A stretch of 55,781 nt of DNA from Cerrena zonata. Its lineage: Eukaryota > Basidiomycota > Agaricomycetes > Polyporales > Cerrenaceae. Both the position numbers and the translations under genes were made by a program. The stretch covers positions 1 to 55,781 of the forward strand of contig JASBNA010000121.1 in the NCBI GenBank assembly GCA_038087015.1, written 5' to 3'. Below the pieces are notes generated by a model. That model made no database searches. It saw only the letters and a program-made list of their open reading frames with translations, and was not told where the DNA came from. Shown here piece after piece: positions 18,585 through 29,546 of the stretch. The first letter of the stretch is position 1. Each line of letters begins with the position of its first letter.

Positions 18585-21500
18585 TCACAGGAGTGCCTTT
18601 TGTTCGGTTGGATGCTCTTGGCAGTTCGTGACGTCCTCCTTCAGTCAAGGAAGGGACATCGACTGTGCCAATGCGAATCACTCTACTACCCATCGCCATT
18701 GTGACGTCATGGATATGGAGGAAGGGCATTCCCAATATACAGTCATAGTGGTCGATGTTGGATACATCGAAGTAATGGGACGCATTAATTGGCCCAATCT
18801 GGCATTGCAGGTATGATCCATACTGTAATTTCGATTTACTCCCTTTTAACCCCAATTGCAGTGTAATTGGTTCAGCAAACGTGAACACGCGGGCATTGCA
18901 TGTGCGCACAAATGCCGGTGAGACGCTATCAATATTACTGCCAGGGTCAAATAGACAGAACGCACGAGTTCCATTAACGGTGACGTAGGCTTCAAGACAC
19001 CGGTATGTCGCTGAGTCGTATTCAGGTCGAGGTTGTGTTCGATACATCCGAGCGCGAGCAACCAATCCATTGTGTTCCTCTTGTACCACCCGACCAGCAT
19101 TCATACGCAGTACTGGTGACTGAGGGTCCTCAAACTTGGAACCATCAGCTGAATCATCGGGATAAATATAATTGTCATAAGGTGTAAGAAGATATTCAGG
19201 TTCAATTGCTTCTTTGTCGGACTCTTCCTCGTCTTCGTTTTCGGACGATGGTTGCACCTGTGGGTGGTGCGATTCCCCCTCACCGCCTGAGTCTGATCGG
19301 TCATCGATGACACGAGCTGCATTGAGTCGGGCTGTCTTTTTGCCTTTATGGGGGCAATAAGTCGAAATGTGGCCAGCCTCGCCGCATTCGTAGCAGACAA
19401 TCGGTTTCCCATCTTTATCTCTATGCTCATGGGAATTATTCTTGTGCGATTCTGAGTTGGTTTTCCCGTTCTCCACAGGTCGTGTCTTATTGGCCCCTCC
19501 GGGAGTGCTGTTTGGCTCCGCTGGTCTACTTCGTGGAGCCGACTGATTGTACCTTGGATTGGGTACAAATCTGTACGCTGCGGTATTGCCTTGCCGCGTG
19601 TTAAGTGGTCCGGTCGTAGTACCGGTGACCGGTCTATTGGCCTGAGTATGTCGAGCGTTGGCCTGAGCCATAGCTGCCTGACGTGCAGTACGCATAGCCG
19701 ATTCAATTTGTTTCGCCGTGCGATAGATATCCGTTAGTGGGGTAATCTCCACTTCAATTCCATACCGTTCGGCCATCTTCTCGAGCATCTCCCGAGGTAG
19801 TCCATATGCAAATCGTCGGGCTATGTCAATCTCCGCAGGTTCATGAAATAGCAATTCCTTTGCATCCATTAGTGCTGTATAATATGCTGACACCCCTTCT
19901 TTGGCATCATAAGTTACCGACTCAAAGTCCTCCCTGGCCTTATGGGCTGATGCGGAGTGAATGAACCGGTCAAATAGGGCGACAAGTAATGTCACCGTGG
20001 TCCACTTTTCAGCCGAAGCTTGGGTGCGTGTGAAGAACCAGCTAATGGCTTCGTCTTTAAGAAATGCTCCGAAGCTACTAATTCTAGCCGCGTCGTTTCG
20101 GTTGCCTACTAGTCCATGTGTAAAATAGTAGTTTAATAACGCCAGATACCAACGACGGAATTTCTTCCAGTCATCGACACCGCTATATTTCTCTGGCAGC
20201 GGCAGCTTCATATCCTTCAGTGCTTTCTGCATTTCCGTTGTGAATGTCACCGTCTGGTGCATGATGCGGTCATAGTCGTCATATATTTGCCGCTTACATA
20301 TTTCTAGGTAACTATTAGGAAGTATTACTGTTCCTTTTGTCGTATCCAGTTGTTCACGGTGTGCTATAGACCGTTCGCGTGGGGCTTCTCGGGACACTGG
20401 CTTTGGGGAGTACGCGCCACGTCCTCCTTGAGGGCTGGGTGTGGCCTGGTCGTCATTTCTCGATGTGGGTTCATCGCGATAGTCATTGATCGAGGCATAT
20501 GTTCTTTGGTAGCTATTGTCTGAGACTTGCTCCCGCGGGCTCCGTTGACGCTCCCTCAGGTAGTCGTCATGAACCTCAGGATGTGGCCGGTGAGACGCTC
20601 TGTCAGGCATCCTACCGGCATCATCAGGCATGCGATTATATATTGGTCTACTTGACCGTTCGGGTGAACGTTCGTTTCGCTCTCTTTGCGAATTACCTTC
20701 GCCATCACCGCGATTTTTATCGTTCTGGTCATGATTGCAGTCATCCGGATTTTTGTGATTAGTGCTCGGTCTGGTATGACTAGTAACCTTAGGTGGATCT
20801 GGCATGTTGGGGTAGTTTTGTTTCTGTTGATTTTGAATAGCAGGGGCGCGAATGGATGTAACCGAGACTGGCTTACCCTCCATCGTTGGTCCAATATCCC
20901 CAGTGGGCATGCCCTGATTCCCATTCGGCTCTGGTGATCGAATAGCTTGTCTCCATCGCTCCACACTGATGTTGGCAGCAACGTGCACAGGAATTGCCTG
21001 GCGGGCCCTTTCAAGGCTTGCTCTATCCATATTCCGTAGATGTTCAATACGCTGATCATACAACGATGATCCTTCATTTGTTCGACGATCACCATAGATT
21101 TGTTCCCAAGTTGTGTGCTCAGCTTGAGACACATTGATTCTACTCAGGTTCTTCGAGGGTGCATTGCTTCCCGGTGTATGTGGCGGTGGCGGCATCAACA
21201 ATGCTGGTGTTTGGTTTGGTTCGATTGATCCCAATGTTAACATTCCTTCAATAACTTCTAAGGATGTAGCTATATTTTGTTCTGTAGTAGGTACATTATG
21301 TACAGATTGAGCTCGGGACTGGCTATCCCGTTGTGTATCTAGGCCCTGGATGAGCTGCTCGTCCAGTTCATCAAGAGTATCTATCAGTCGGTTGCGAGAT
21401 CTGGTCAGATCCTCCTCACTCATTGTACCTGGAAGTAGGTCATTAAGTGCGCGGAGAGCGGATCGAGTGCGGCGACGTAGTTCGGCGTCGCTTCGCAAGA

Positions 21501-21906
21501 CCCATGTCGATGTCGTAGATCGCGCACGCGAGCCTCCTTCAGTCCTGTATTCAGGACGACATTCAGTGAAAGTATGAATGTACGGCTCAGTGTGCGGGGC
21601 TGCAAAGTTATACGGAATCTGTTGCAACAGTGGGTGGTTGAACCAGTCAACCTCCTCGGTGGGTGTAGGTTCGCTTAATTGGAACGTATCGTGTACGTGA
21701 CCACGTTCAGATGGAACCGTAGTTAGTGGTGAACTACGATAGGTGTTGTTATTCACCTGCGGTTCATCATCGATCACCGTGTGTCCTTGGCGACGACGAC
21801 GACGATAGGCGGTCTGCTCGTAGCCTTGAGCAGCCAGTTCGGGTAAGGAGGGCAGAGGAACCCCAGAAGATCGTGTGGTCCGTCGGTTCTCCTGTTGGGA
21901 AGTCAT
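18526..21906 (-). CDS. Retrotransposon Gag with C-terminal aspartic protease
   Basis: 1,126 residues from the ATG at 21906. The first half is low-complexity, polar and Pro/Arg/Ser-rich. A retrotransposon-gag capsid-like region lies at about 560-720 (PEKYSGVDDWKKFRRWYLAL to FAYGLPREMLE). A CCHC zinc knuckle (CYECGEAGHISTYC) at about 840 should bind nucleic acid. Near residue 980 comes a retropepsin-like segment, AFCLFDPGSNIDSVSPAFV, with a later ILGMPFLHIHDV. The usual D-S/T-G active-site triplet is DPG here. The upstream open frame extends into the LTR, but without an ATG. The protein ends FRK followed by TAA inside the overlap with pol. Confidence 0.9.
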   Translation of the reverse strand: MTSQQENRRTTRSSGVPLPSLPELAAQGYEQTAYRRRRRQGHTVIDDEPQVNNNTYRSSPLTTVPSERGHVHDTFQLSEPTPTEEVDWFNHPLLQQIPYNFAAPHTEPYIHTFTECRPEYRTEGGSRARSTTSTWVLRSDAELRRRTRSALRALNDLLPGTMSEEDLTRSRNRLIDTLDELDEQLIQGLDTQRDSQSRAQSVHNVPTTEQNIATSLEVIEGMLTLGSIEPNQTPALLMPPPPHTPGSNAPSKNLSRINVSQAEHTTWEQIYGDRRTNEGSSLYDQRIEHLRNMDRASLERARQAIPVHVAANISVERWRQAIRSPEPNGNQGMPTGDIGPTMEGKPVSVTSIRAPAIQNQQKQNYPNMPDPPKVTSHTRPSTNHKNPDDCNHDQNDKNRGDGEGNSQRERNERSPERSSRPIYNRMPDDAGRMPDRASHRPHPEVHDDYLRERQRSPREQVSDNSYQRTYASINDYRDEPTSRNDDQATPSPQGGRGAYSPKPVSREAPRERSIAHREQLDTTKGTVILPNSYLEICKRQIYDDYDRIMHQTVTFTTEMQKALKDMKLPLPEKYSGVDDWKKFRRWYLALLNYYFTHGLVGNRNDAARISSFGAFLKDEAISWFFTRTQASAEKWTTVTLLVALFDRFIHSASAHKAREDFESVTYDAKEGVSAYYTALMDAKELLFHEPAEIDIARRFAYGLPREMLEKMAERYGIEVEITPLTDIYRTAKQIESAMRTARQAAMAQANARHTQANRPVTGTTTGPLNTRQGNTAAYRFVPNPRYNQSAPRSRPAEPNSTPGGANKTRPVENGKTNSESHKNNSHEHRDKDGKPIVCYECGEAGHISTYCPHKGKKTARLNAARVIDDRSDSGGEGESHHPQVQPSSENEDEEESDKEAIEPEYLLTPYDNYIYPDDSADGSKFEDPQSPVLRMNAGRVVQEEHNGLVARARMYRTQPRPEYDSATYRCLEAYVTVNGTRAFCLFDPGSNIDSVSPAFVRTCNARVFTFAEPITLQLGLKGSKSKLQYGSYLQCQIGPINASHYFDVSNIDHYDCILGMPFLHIHDVTMAMGSRVIRIGTVDVPSLTEGGRHELPRASNRTKGTPVKVDTGELATTSLSGHSFRK

Positions 21907-21984
21907 GGCTTCCCTTTTTTCAGAGTTTGAGAAAATTTTTCTCTTGTTGTAGCGAAGTTTGATCGTTGTTTTCCGCGTCGATAC

Positions 21985-21998
21985 CCAACAGATGTTGG
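21985..21998. other. Short perfect hairpin in the retrotransposon leader
   Basis: CCAACA and TGTTGG form 6-bp arms around a 2-nt loop, 18 nt inside the 5' LTR boundary. It lies where a primer-binding or packaging signal would be expected; its function is unknown. Confidence 0.4.
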
Positions 21999-22015
21999 AT
22001 GGAAACGCAAAAAAG

Positions 22016-22230
22016 TGTAAAGGTAGCCTTCCGGTGTACTTAGTATCACTCAAGCGAAGTGCGTTCGACCCAGTATATTGCGGGAGAACACGATCGGATG
22101 GGAGACACGGTGGTACGGGTTAGAAGAGCTGGGCTCTCTAGAGGTGTCTCCCACCGACTACAGCTACAACGATTACGTAACATGTAGATTACTAATTAGG
22201 CAAGTATCTACGTTCTATCGTACGCTTACA
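22016..22230 (-). repeat. 5' LTR of the retrotransposon
   Basis: 215 bp, identical by eye to the copy at 13081-13295. It should contain the element's promoter, reading leftwards. Confidence 0.95.
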
Positions 22231-22235
22231 ACGTG
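22231..22235. repeat. Target site duplication, right copy
   Basis: ACGTG, matching 13076-13080. Confidence 0.85.
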
Positions 22236-22603
22236 CTTATCTTGCATTAGTATAAACGATAAACAAACATGATATCTCACTATTCTGGAAAGAAGACCAA
22301 TCAACGCGTTCTCAAGATAGACAGCTTATCTCACTTCCAATGGAAGATAGAGTGGCGAAGGACTAGGACTTATGATCTCCCGTGATACTACAATGGGATT
22401 ACGGATTCAAAAATATACGGTGTGTATCTGGGCTATCTGGGTTATCTGGGTGCCCGTTGGCATTATCTCATTGAACAGAAGTCCCCACACTCAACTTGAA
22501 GGATATAAGACGCACTGTCGACTACTCACTTTTATTCCCAGAGCGTGGCATCCACTGACTTCTGCGCACCAACACTGAGCTTGGAAATTGACTTCATATC
22601 ATA
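22236..22603 (+). promoter_or_regulatory. Promoter region of the amino-acid permease gene, truncated by the retrotransposon
   Basis: Only 368 bp remain between the insertion and the permease ATG. A TATA-like TATAAG lies at 22504-22509, 95 nt upstream of the ATG. Any regulatory sequence further upstream has been moved about 9 kb away by the insertion. Confidence 0.5.
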
Positions 22604-24880
22604 ATGGCTACGGATTCCGACGCTATCTTGCTTGCTCAGCTTGGGTATAAGCAAGAGCTGAAACGAGCCTTCAAACCTCACGAAGTATTCGGTATTGGCT
22701 TCAGTATCATTGGGCTCGTTCCTTCCATTGCGTGAGCATGCTCGCTGCTCCTCTTATCTATCATTCTCTCAAAGCAGCTTCAGCTCCGTTTTGGTGTACG
22801 CTCTACCTAATGGAGGTCCTACAGCACTTGTTTGGGGTGTAAGTTATCAAAACGACTTCTGCACCCGTCTATGACAGGAATCTTATATCCTTTACAGTGG
22901 TTGATCTGCTCCATATTTTTGATTTTTGTCGCCATGTCTCTTGCCGAGTTGGGCTCTGCAGCGCCCACATCGGGAGGTCTTTATTACTGGTCCCACCGAT
23001 ACGCACCTCCAAGATGGAAAAACCTGTTATCTTGGATATGTGGATGTATGTGTATTTTGATGCCCTTGGGCAATGCCACTTACTTGTTAGTATAGATTCT
23101 AATACGATAGGAAACATTGCCGGAATCGCATCCATTGATTGGGGTTGTGCGGTGCAGCTCATGGCTGCCGTCAGTATCGGGTCTGATATGACCTTTATCC
23201 CGACAACGGGTCAGATATTGTATGGAGCAACTTCATAGCTGCCTCAAGACAGAATATTTACTAAGGATAAAATAGCGGGGTCTATGCAGCCCTTATCGTG
23301 AGCCATGTTTGCATAGCATCCTTAGCGACCTCTGTCGTGGCTAGGCTTCAAGGTGTTTACATCGTACTCAATGTTCTGTAAGTTCAAAATCCTTCATATT
23401 ACAAAATGGATCGTTGATCTACTGGCAGCTTGTGTTTTGCCATCATCATTGCTCTCCCTGCCGCTACACCGGGGCAGTTCAAGAATTCGGCTAAGTATGC
23501 CTTCAGTGGATTCTCAAATTGTGAGTATATCCATTTGAATTTCGTTCTCTAGGCTGAATGGTGTATATGTATAGTGTACGGCTGGCCTAATGGATGGGCA
23601 TTTATTCTGAGCTTTTTGGCTCCATTGTGGACAATTGGTTTGTTTCTCGTCTGTCTCGATCAAATCTCACCTGTCAACTCTTGACTAGGTGGATTTGACG
23701 CGCCGGTTCATATCAGCGAGGAGGCTGCCAATGCACCTGTTGCGGTCTGCAATACTCTCTTATGCGGGTAAAATAAGCATCTGATATCCTCCCTGCAGGT
23801 TCCATGGGGAATTATCAGCGCTGCATCCATAGCGGGCATTCTTGGCTTCGGTAAGTCGTCCAGCTCAACGAATAATGAATGCATTTTGAAAATATATTAT
23901 CAAGCAATTAATATTGTCCTCGCTTTTTGTATGGGGAATGATGTCGAAAACATACTGGCCAATCCTATAGGTCAACCAATGGCAACGGTTCGTATTCTTC
24001 TTCTGTATATATCAATTCTTGTCTGAGAAGAGACAGATTCTTTTTAACAGCCTTGGGAGGAACGGGACGTTGGTCATTTGGTCTATCATAGTGTTTGTAC
24101 AGTGAGTGTTCTTGAGCTACATGTATTATGGGCCATGTTCTGAGTCACGTCTTGAATCGTAGATTCTTGATGGGCACCAGCATAGTACGTCGTCCTCATA
24201 AAAGCTTCCAAACAGAGGATGTCTCGATTCATGCCATCCGTTTCTAGGTGACTGCCTGTTCTCGACAAATCTTTGCATTCTCTCGCGATGGTGCACTTCC
24301 CGGGTCAGGATTTCTATATCGCATCAACAAACATACAGGTACTCCTGTGAACTCAGTGATATTCGCCGCCTTTGGTGCATTGTGCTTAGGTCTTTTGGCA
24401 TTCGCTGGACCTACCGCCATTTCCGCGATTTTCAGTTTGGCAGTTACTGGACAATACACGGCATACATAATCCCGATCTCTAGTAGATTTTTCGGTGGTC
24501 AAGAATGGTCCCCAGGGCCATTCAATCTGGGTATCTGGGTGAGTGAACGGAGGTATGACGTACTAGAATGAATTTCCTGACTCAAAATCGAGTAGGGTCG
24601 TCCAGTTGCCTACATCACCCTTCTATGGATGATATTTACCATCACGGTAGTGGCTTTTCCGACAACATCTAGCCCGACTGGTGCAGATATGAATTACACT
24701 GCACCAGTGTTCGGCGCAGTGATCATATTAAGTGCCTTGTACTATTACTTGCCTGTATATGGGGGTTATTACTGGTTCAAAGGACCAAAGGCAAACGTGG
24801 ATACTGTCGGTTCTGGAGGTGATGACTCCAGCTCTGGTGTTTCCGCAGTGGAGGAATTCGAGAAAGAAGGAAAGAATTAG
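22604..24880 (+). CDS. Amino-acid/GABA-type permease (APC superfamily)
   Basis: Fourteen exons (22604-22731, 22784-22838, 22898-23045, 23096-23219, 23276-23377, 23429-23520, 23575-23637, 23689-23744, 23799-23850, 23905-23987, 24037-24101, 24163-24184, 24248-24538, 24596-24880) join in phase to 521 residues. The protein is a proton-coupled amino-acid or GABA/choline-type transporter of the plasma membrane with about 12 helices. Diagnostic segments are the N-terminal FGIGFSIIGLVPSIA, SLAELGSAAPTSGGLYYW, NTIGNIAGIASIDWGCAVQ, TIGGFDAPVHISEEAANA, NPIGQPMATILFN and SRQIFAFSRDGALP. The exact substrate cannot be read from sequence. All exons are intact despite the retrotransposon inserted just upstream. 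It is convergent with the NCS1 permease gene, with about 107 bp between the stops. Confidence 0.9.
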
Positions 24881-24987
24881 ATCGTTCTCACATTACCAAT
24901 CAACGTGTACAACGAACTGTAGTTGTAGTATCATTTACCGAATATGTGTTGCTTGATTATATTTATTCTATTATACATCCCCAGTCC

Positions 24988-27093
24988 TCATCTCTGATAC
25001 CACGATCGTTCCAAGGAACGCAGAGCGAGATACACAATGAGCGCCACAGCAGATCCGGCGAGGATTCCTATATCGCCAGCTCCCGCATTTGCGATAGGTC
25101 CGACGTAGGCTGTTTGTGACATGCAAGGGACGATTATGCCGAAGGCAGAGAAGAAGGCTATAAGAGCAGCGGCACCAATTGGTAGCTTTCGGGGCTTGTC
25201 CCAGTCTGCAATGTCGTAGAGACCAAAATTGTTTTTGCGGAAGACGAAGTGCTCAAGGAGAATTATCACTGCAAATACCGTGCTCCAGTAACCAATGATA
25301 CCTAAAACGAAATTCAGACAAACAACTTTGGAGAGGCAGTGTAAGAACATACTGATGACGTTGACAAAAGTCACATAGAATTTCTTTGCTCCAATAATCG
25401 CAACTGGAATAAGTCTGGGACGTCCGGACGATTAGCCCGTAACGGTCACGATCAGATAATAATACAACGTACATTGCTTCCGACACAATAGCGAAAACAT
25501 ATCTCGGGACTTTCGCGAAGAAAGGCCCTATGGTCATGAAACTCATACCAAACGTGTACATAGTTGGTGCACCTGTCAAGATATTGAAAACTAATAATCA
25601 AAACATAGAAGACAACGTACAAGCACTCGGGATCGTCAATGCAAGCAAAACCGTGAGGAATTTTCCGAATCCACCGGCGGGTGCCAACACGGCATTGATA
25701 AGACCACCAACGCTGTTCCCGTTATCGAACCCAGCCTCCCAGGCAGGATCGTTAGTGGCTGAAGCAGCAAAAATGGCACCTAAGAAATGGCCCGTGATCT
25801 GAAGTACATGATGAGCATGAGACTCAAGCTAAAAACCCATGGGTGGCGTACACTTGCTATGAAAAAGCCGAGATACGTGTAAGTAAAGATTCGCCATCTA
25901 CGGAATATTATGAGCGGACTTTCACGCGAGGCCTATATTCAACTCACGTAGGGGTTTTCACATTGTGATACACGCCGTAGTCTGGCGTCATCATGCACCA
26001 ACTGATCACAGAGGATGCGGTTGTAGTCGCAAAGGTAATTACCGAAGATGCAGTGACGGGAGCCGTAGCAGGGGCGTTGGACAGGTTTTTGCCTCCAACA
26101 CCCAAGAGAACAATAAACGTGATAACATTGGGTATCCAAGCCACACTTTCGTACCAATGTAACACCCTGTATCCACAGAATGTCACCTAGACAATTGTCA
26201 GTTTTAGATGAATGCAGCATGTATAAAATGACTGACAGCCAGAGATATCAAACCAATTATTACGATCCCAAGGGTATCATCCAGATGTCCAGAAACGCTA
26301 GCCAGAGTTTGGCCGCCAATTATACAGTTCAGAATGAGGAAGCCTTGCATCGAGAAGACGGTAAGGGCGCTTGGGATGATTGCACCGTAGTAGCTGGAAT
26401 GACAAAGATAGGGAAATGAGGCGGCTTCAAGATGAGAAAGGAGCGATACCTACCCAAATGAGAAGCGAGCCGTAACCATTGAGCGTGTACCAAGTTTCGG
26501 ACCGAAAACGGCACTGAAGGTGAAACTCAATATCAAAATTTAGAGTCTCGGTAGTTTACCTTAAACACTTACAAGTAAGCTGGTACGACGCATGACCTAA
26601 GGAGAGTATTGGGAACCAGAAATAGAGGTAGCAAATCAGCGGAACTTACAAAAGATCGACAATGGTGAGAATAATGAGGCATTGGGAAGTACCGAGTCCA
26701 AAGAAGGCTGGTCCAGCAGCGCCCGTTCCGAGCCTGCGGAGTATGTCGGTATGATTAGCAAGACAATCGAGATAGTACATACGCTAAAACGTTCATATTC
26801 GCGGAAAACCAGACGAAAAACATCTGGAACATTTTGGTATCGGTTCTATTCTCTGGTGGTATAGGATCGATTCTGTTTGAATACGGTGTTAGTTCTTACA
26901 CGCGTATTAAACAAACTAATCTTCAATACCCATTGGTTTCCACACCCCATTTTGTGAGGAAGAGCGTGACTTTATCGTACCAAGTCTGAGGACGTGAGTC
27001 AAGTCGAGTCGAGTCATCGGCAATCTGGTCTTTGCTGACAACATGCTGACTGCCCTGATCCAGGGAGACTTTCTCGTCTTCTTGGGAGGTCAT
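24988..27093 (-). CDS. NCS1 purine-cytosine permease family transporter (Fcy2-like)
   Basis: A multi-exon gene starting at ATG 27093 and ending at 24988. Exons 26930-27093, 26783-26872 and 26650-26733 join in phase and lead into the later ones. After a hydrophilic N-terminus comes the NCS1 entry region (WGVETNGIDPIPPENRTDTKMFQMFFVWFSANMN), then the LSCVVPAYFAVFGPKLGTRSM segment, a long hydrophobic core (YYGAIIPSALTVFSMQGF) and, near the C-terminus, FVFRKNNFGLYDIADWDKPRKLP, all typical of fungal purine-cytosine permeases. The family imports purines, cytosine or related vitamins by proton symport at the plasma membrane. A TATAAA box lies at 27157-27162, about 65 nt upstream of the start. The middle exon boundaries (25.4-26.6 kb) are approximate. 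Confidence 0.87.
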
Positions 27094-27156
27094 AGCTCCA
27101 CCGTTGATGGAGGTTGAGAAGGTGATCCTCCGCGTCTAATGAAGGAGATGTTTTCC

Positions 27157-27162
27157 TTTATA
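27157..27162 (-). promoter_or_regulatory. TATA box of the NCS1 permease gene
   Basis: TATAAA on the minus strand, about 65 nt upstream of the ATG at 27093, between this gene and the upstream GPI3 stop. Confidence 0.5.
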
Positions 27163-27322
27163 ACTGTCCTTTTGAGATGCATATGGTTTGTGCGATCAGA
27201 CGACCGTGATCGAAAGTTACCGATCAATGTGATTGATTTGGAAGGTGTGTAGGATAAACAGATAAGGGAATATACTGTATGTGAGGGTATCGCATTATCA
27301 TGTGGGGAATATATTGATGGGT

Positions 27323-29187
27323 TTATTCGTTCGGGAAGTGAGGTTCTTCGTCTCGGGGAACATTTCCATCCTGTGTAGAGTGACACCGGTCTGCTAGCTG
27401 AATACGCTCTTTCAGAAAAATGAAACTGATGGTGCGAAATATAGAAGGGAACTGAAATTACCTGGACGAAGTGCTCTTGGTTCCAATGCATCTCCACCTT
27501 ATCGATATCACAAGCAGGCATCCACCACTCGAGGAACATAAAGAACAGGCAATCCACAAGAAGAATGATGGCGTAAATTGGTCCTACGAACCGACCCAAG
27601 TCCAATGTCCTTAAGACCAGTATCAGTATCTATATTCGATTGGACTTTAGCCATCACTACACACCTGTACATCCTTGTCCAGAAGTCGTATGGTTCGCTA
27701 GCGAGGACAGCTTCATAAACATGTTCGGTTCGTTCAGTGACGTCGGCCCAATCATAGAATCCTTTGACTCGCTCGTGAGCACGATGAGGGTCATGTTTGC
27801 CCTTGGAAATGACATCAATCGCTTCTTTCATGGCTCGAATGATATCTGAAAAAAGGTTTATGTAATACCAAACATATGTGAGGGTATTAGAACATACCAT
27901 CCTCGTCGGGATTTGCAAAAGAAATCATATCCTTAGGCAAGATTTCCGGTAACCCGCCGACGCGAGTAGATACCACGTAAAGACCGGCGCAAGCCGCCTC
28001 CAAACTAGCAATACCAAAAGATTCGGTTAACGAGGTGTTCATGAAAATTGACCCTCGCGTGAGCACCTGATCAGCATATCAGAAACACTCGTCCCTCATA
28101 CTAGCATGTCTAACGTACATCACGGACATCTCGGTGACGAACACTCCCAAGGAGTTCTATTTGGTCTTGGAGTTGGTTCTTTTCGCGCATTTGAAGTAAG
28201 TCAATCAACTTGGGGCCGTCTCCTCCTAAAGTCGATTCATCAGTATTGGGCTCGGTTATTATGTGCATAATAACTCACCAACTAAGAACCGGACTTTTGG
28301 AAACATTTTGCATATACGAGGCGCAGTCGCAACTAGTAAATCGATGCCTTTTCGATATGCAAGGCGTGAAAGTACGACAATCGTTACTGCAGTTATAATG
28401 AGAATATGCGTAGTGCGCAAGCAGTTTGGAGACTGACTGATATCCGTCCGAGGTGGGTCGGACGCTGGACGAAACCTTTCTGCAACCAAAGCATTTGGGA
28501 TGACATAAACAGATTGGGGCGGAATTCGAGCCCGTAAAACGGTGTTTTCTCGTCTGGATTAATAGAAGTCGTTAACGAGACTCAGATTGATGCTATACTA
28601 TCTTACCCTGTGTTAGAGACACATATGGTTGCATCAACATTTCTCAGTGCACCTTCCAGTAGTTTATTGGTTAGGATGCTCGCAGCATCATCGAATCCGA
28701 AAAGACTGTGGTCTGTGAAAACGGTACGCAGACCCATATGGTGTGCATGGAGGATACCTTCATGCGCAAGTGACGATAAACTGGCATGAACATGGACCAA
28801 TTCGACACCCTCTCTCAACACAATGGTCCTGAAGTACGGCAAGAAGGTGAAGAAGTTGGGCAACGTTGCCGAAGATGCGATAGTAGGAAAAGGAATATGG
28901 TAGACCTTCAATGCCGGCAAGAGCCAGCGAACGCCTACTCGGTCTGGGGGGTGGCTATGCGTGATGACAATGACCTACATCGAAATAAGTTCGTCTTTGG
29001 ACCTGAGCATTTATTGCTATACTCACTCGGTGACCACGTTGTATAAGATTTGCACCTAGCATGTATACGTTCATTTCTACTCCTCCAACATTAGGATGGA
29101 AAAAGTCGGAAATCAAACTAAAATGTACGTTAGCAGAATATTTGAAGACACCAGCTACATTCCATACGCAATCGTAGTCGGAAGCAT
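27323..29187 (-). CDS. GPI3: GPI-GlcNAc transferase catalytic subunit (PIG-A/GPI3)
   Basis: This is the catalytic subunit of the ER enzyme that transfers GlcNAc from UDP-GlcNAc to phosphatidylinositol, the first step of GPI anchor synthesis. The start at ATG 29187 gives a short leader (MLPTTIAYG) spliced to [20 protein letters not shown], the N-terminal signature of the family. Further on are [43 protein letters not shown] and the GT4 C-terminal domain ([31 protein letters not shown]). A membrane segment near the end ([21 protein letters not shown]) is the usual C-terminal ER anchor. The last exon ([15 protein letters not shown], stop at 27323-27325) is inferred from splice signals; without that intron the frame would continue to 27090. 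Multiple short introns are present. Confidence 0.9.
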
Positions 29188-29546
29188 ATTTGTCTTGCTC
29201 CTCTAATTGAATCGATGTGTTTGGTCGTTAGTGATAGGTGAAGCAGATAATCAGTATCATGCCAGTTAACTATTTTGTCCCAAGACACAGCTCAGTGACT
29301 TCAGCAACAACGACCGCGGTGGTCACTGGTTCAGCTTGGGCCCGGGAGAGAGCCCTGCCAATGACCCGTGGGAATATAATACCTAATATGGCTATTTCTC
29401 CACGCTCCAGGATTCAATTCGTTTCACTCGAACTTCACTTTCACCTACAGCGTGCCTCCGAGGACGTGAAGTTCATAACATTATAAACGGTGCGAATACT
29501 GAATAGCGTATACCTTTGTGATGTTTTCTTATATGTACAACAGACT
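29188..29546. promoter_or_regulatory. Divergent promoter region between GPI3 and the uS7m gene
   Basis: 359 bp between two start codons pointing away from each other. No clear TATA box is seen. Confidence 0.4.

Larger units (their letters stand above)
13081..22230 (-). mobile_element. Complete Ty3/gypsy LTR retrotransposon (chromovirus type)
   Basis: This 9,150-bp element is transcribed on the minus strand. Its order is 5' LTR (22016-22230), leader, gag-protease (18526-21906), RT-RNase H (16605-18584 open frame), integrase with chromodomain-like tail (14886-16604), an extra ORF (13340-14734), a polypurine tract (13296-13307) and 3' LTR (13081-13295). RT before integrase defines Ty3/gypsy. 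The LTRs start TG and end CA with 5-bp inverted ends (TGTAA/TTACA). The two LTRs match at all 215 positions by eye and ACGTG is duplicated at both ends, so insertion was recent. It lies between P2O and the permease gene and breaks neither. The only obvious lesion is one in-frame TGA between RNase H and integrase. Confidence 0.95.

Noticed and set aside
21907..22053. Gag frame extending upstream into the LTR
   Set aside because: The upstream open part contains no ATG; the first is at 21906.
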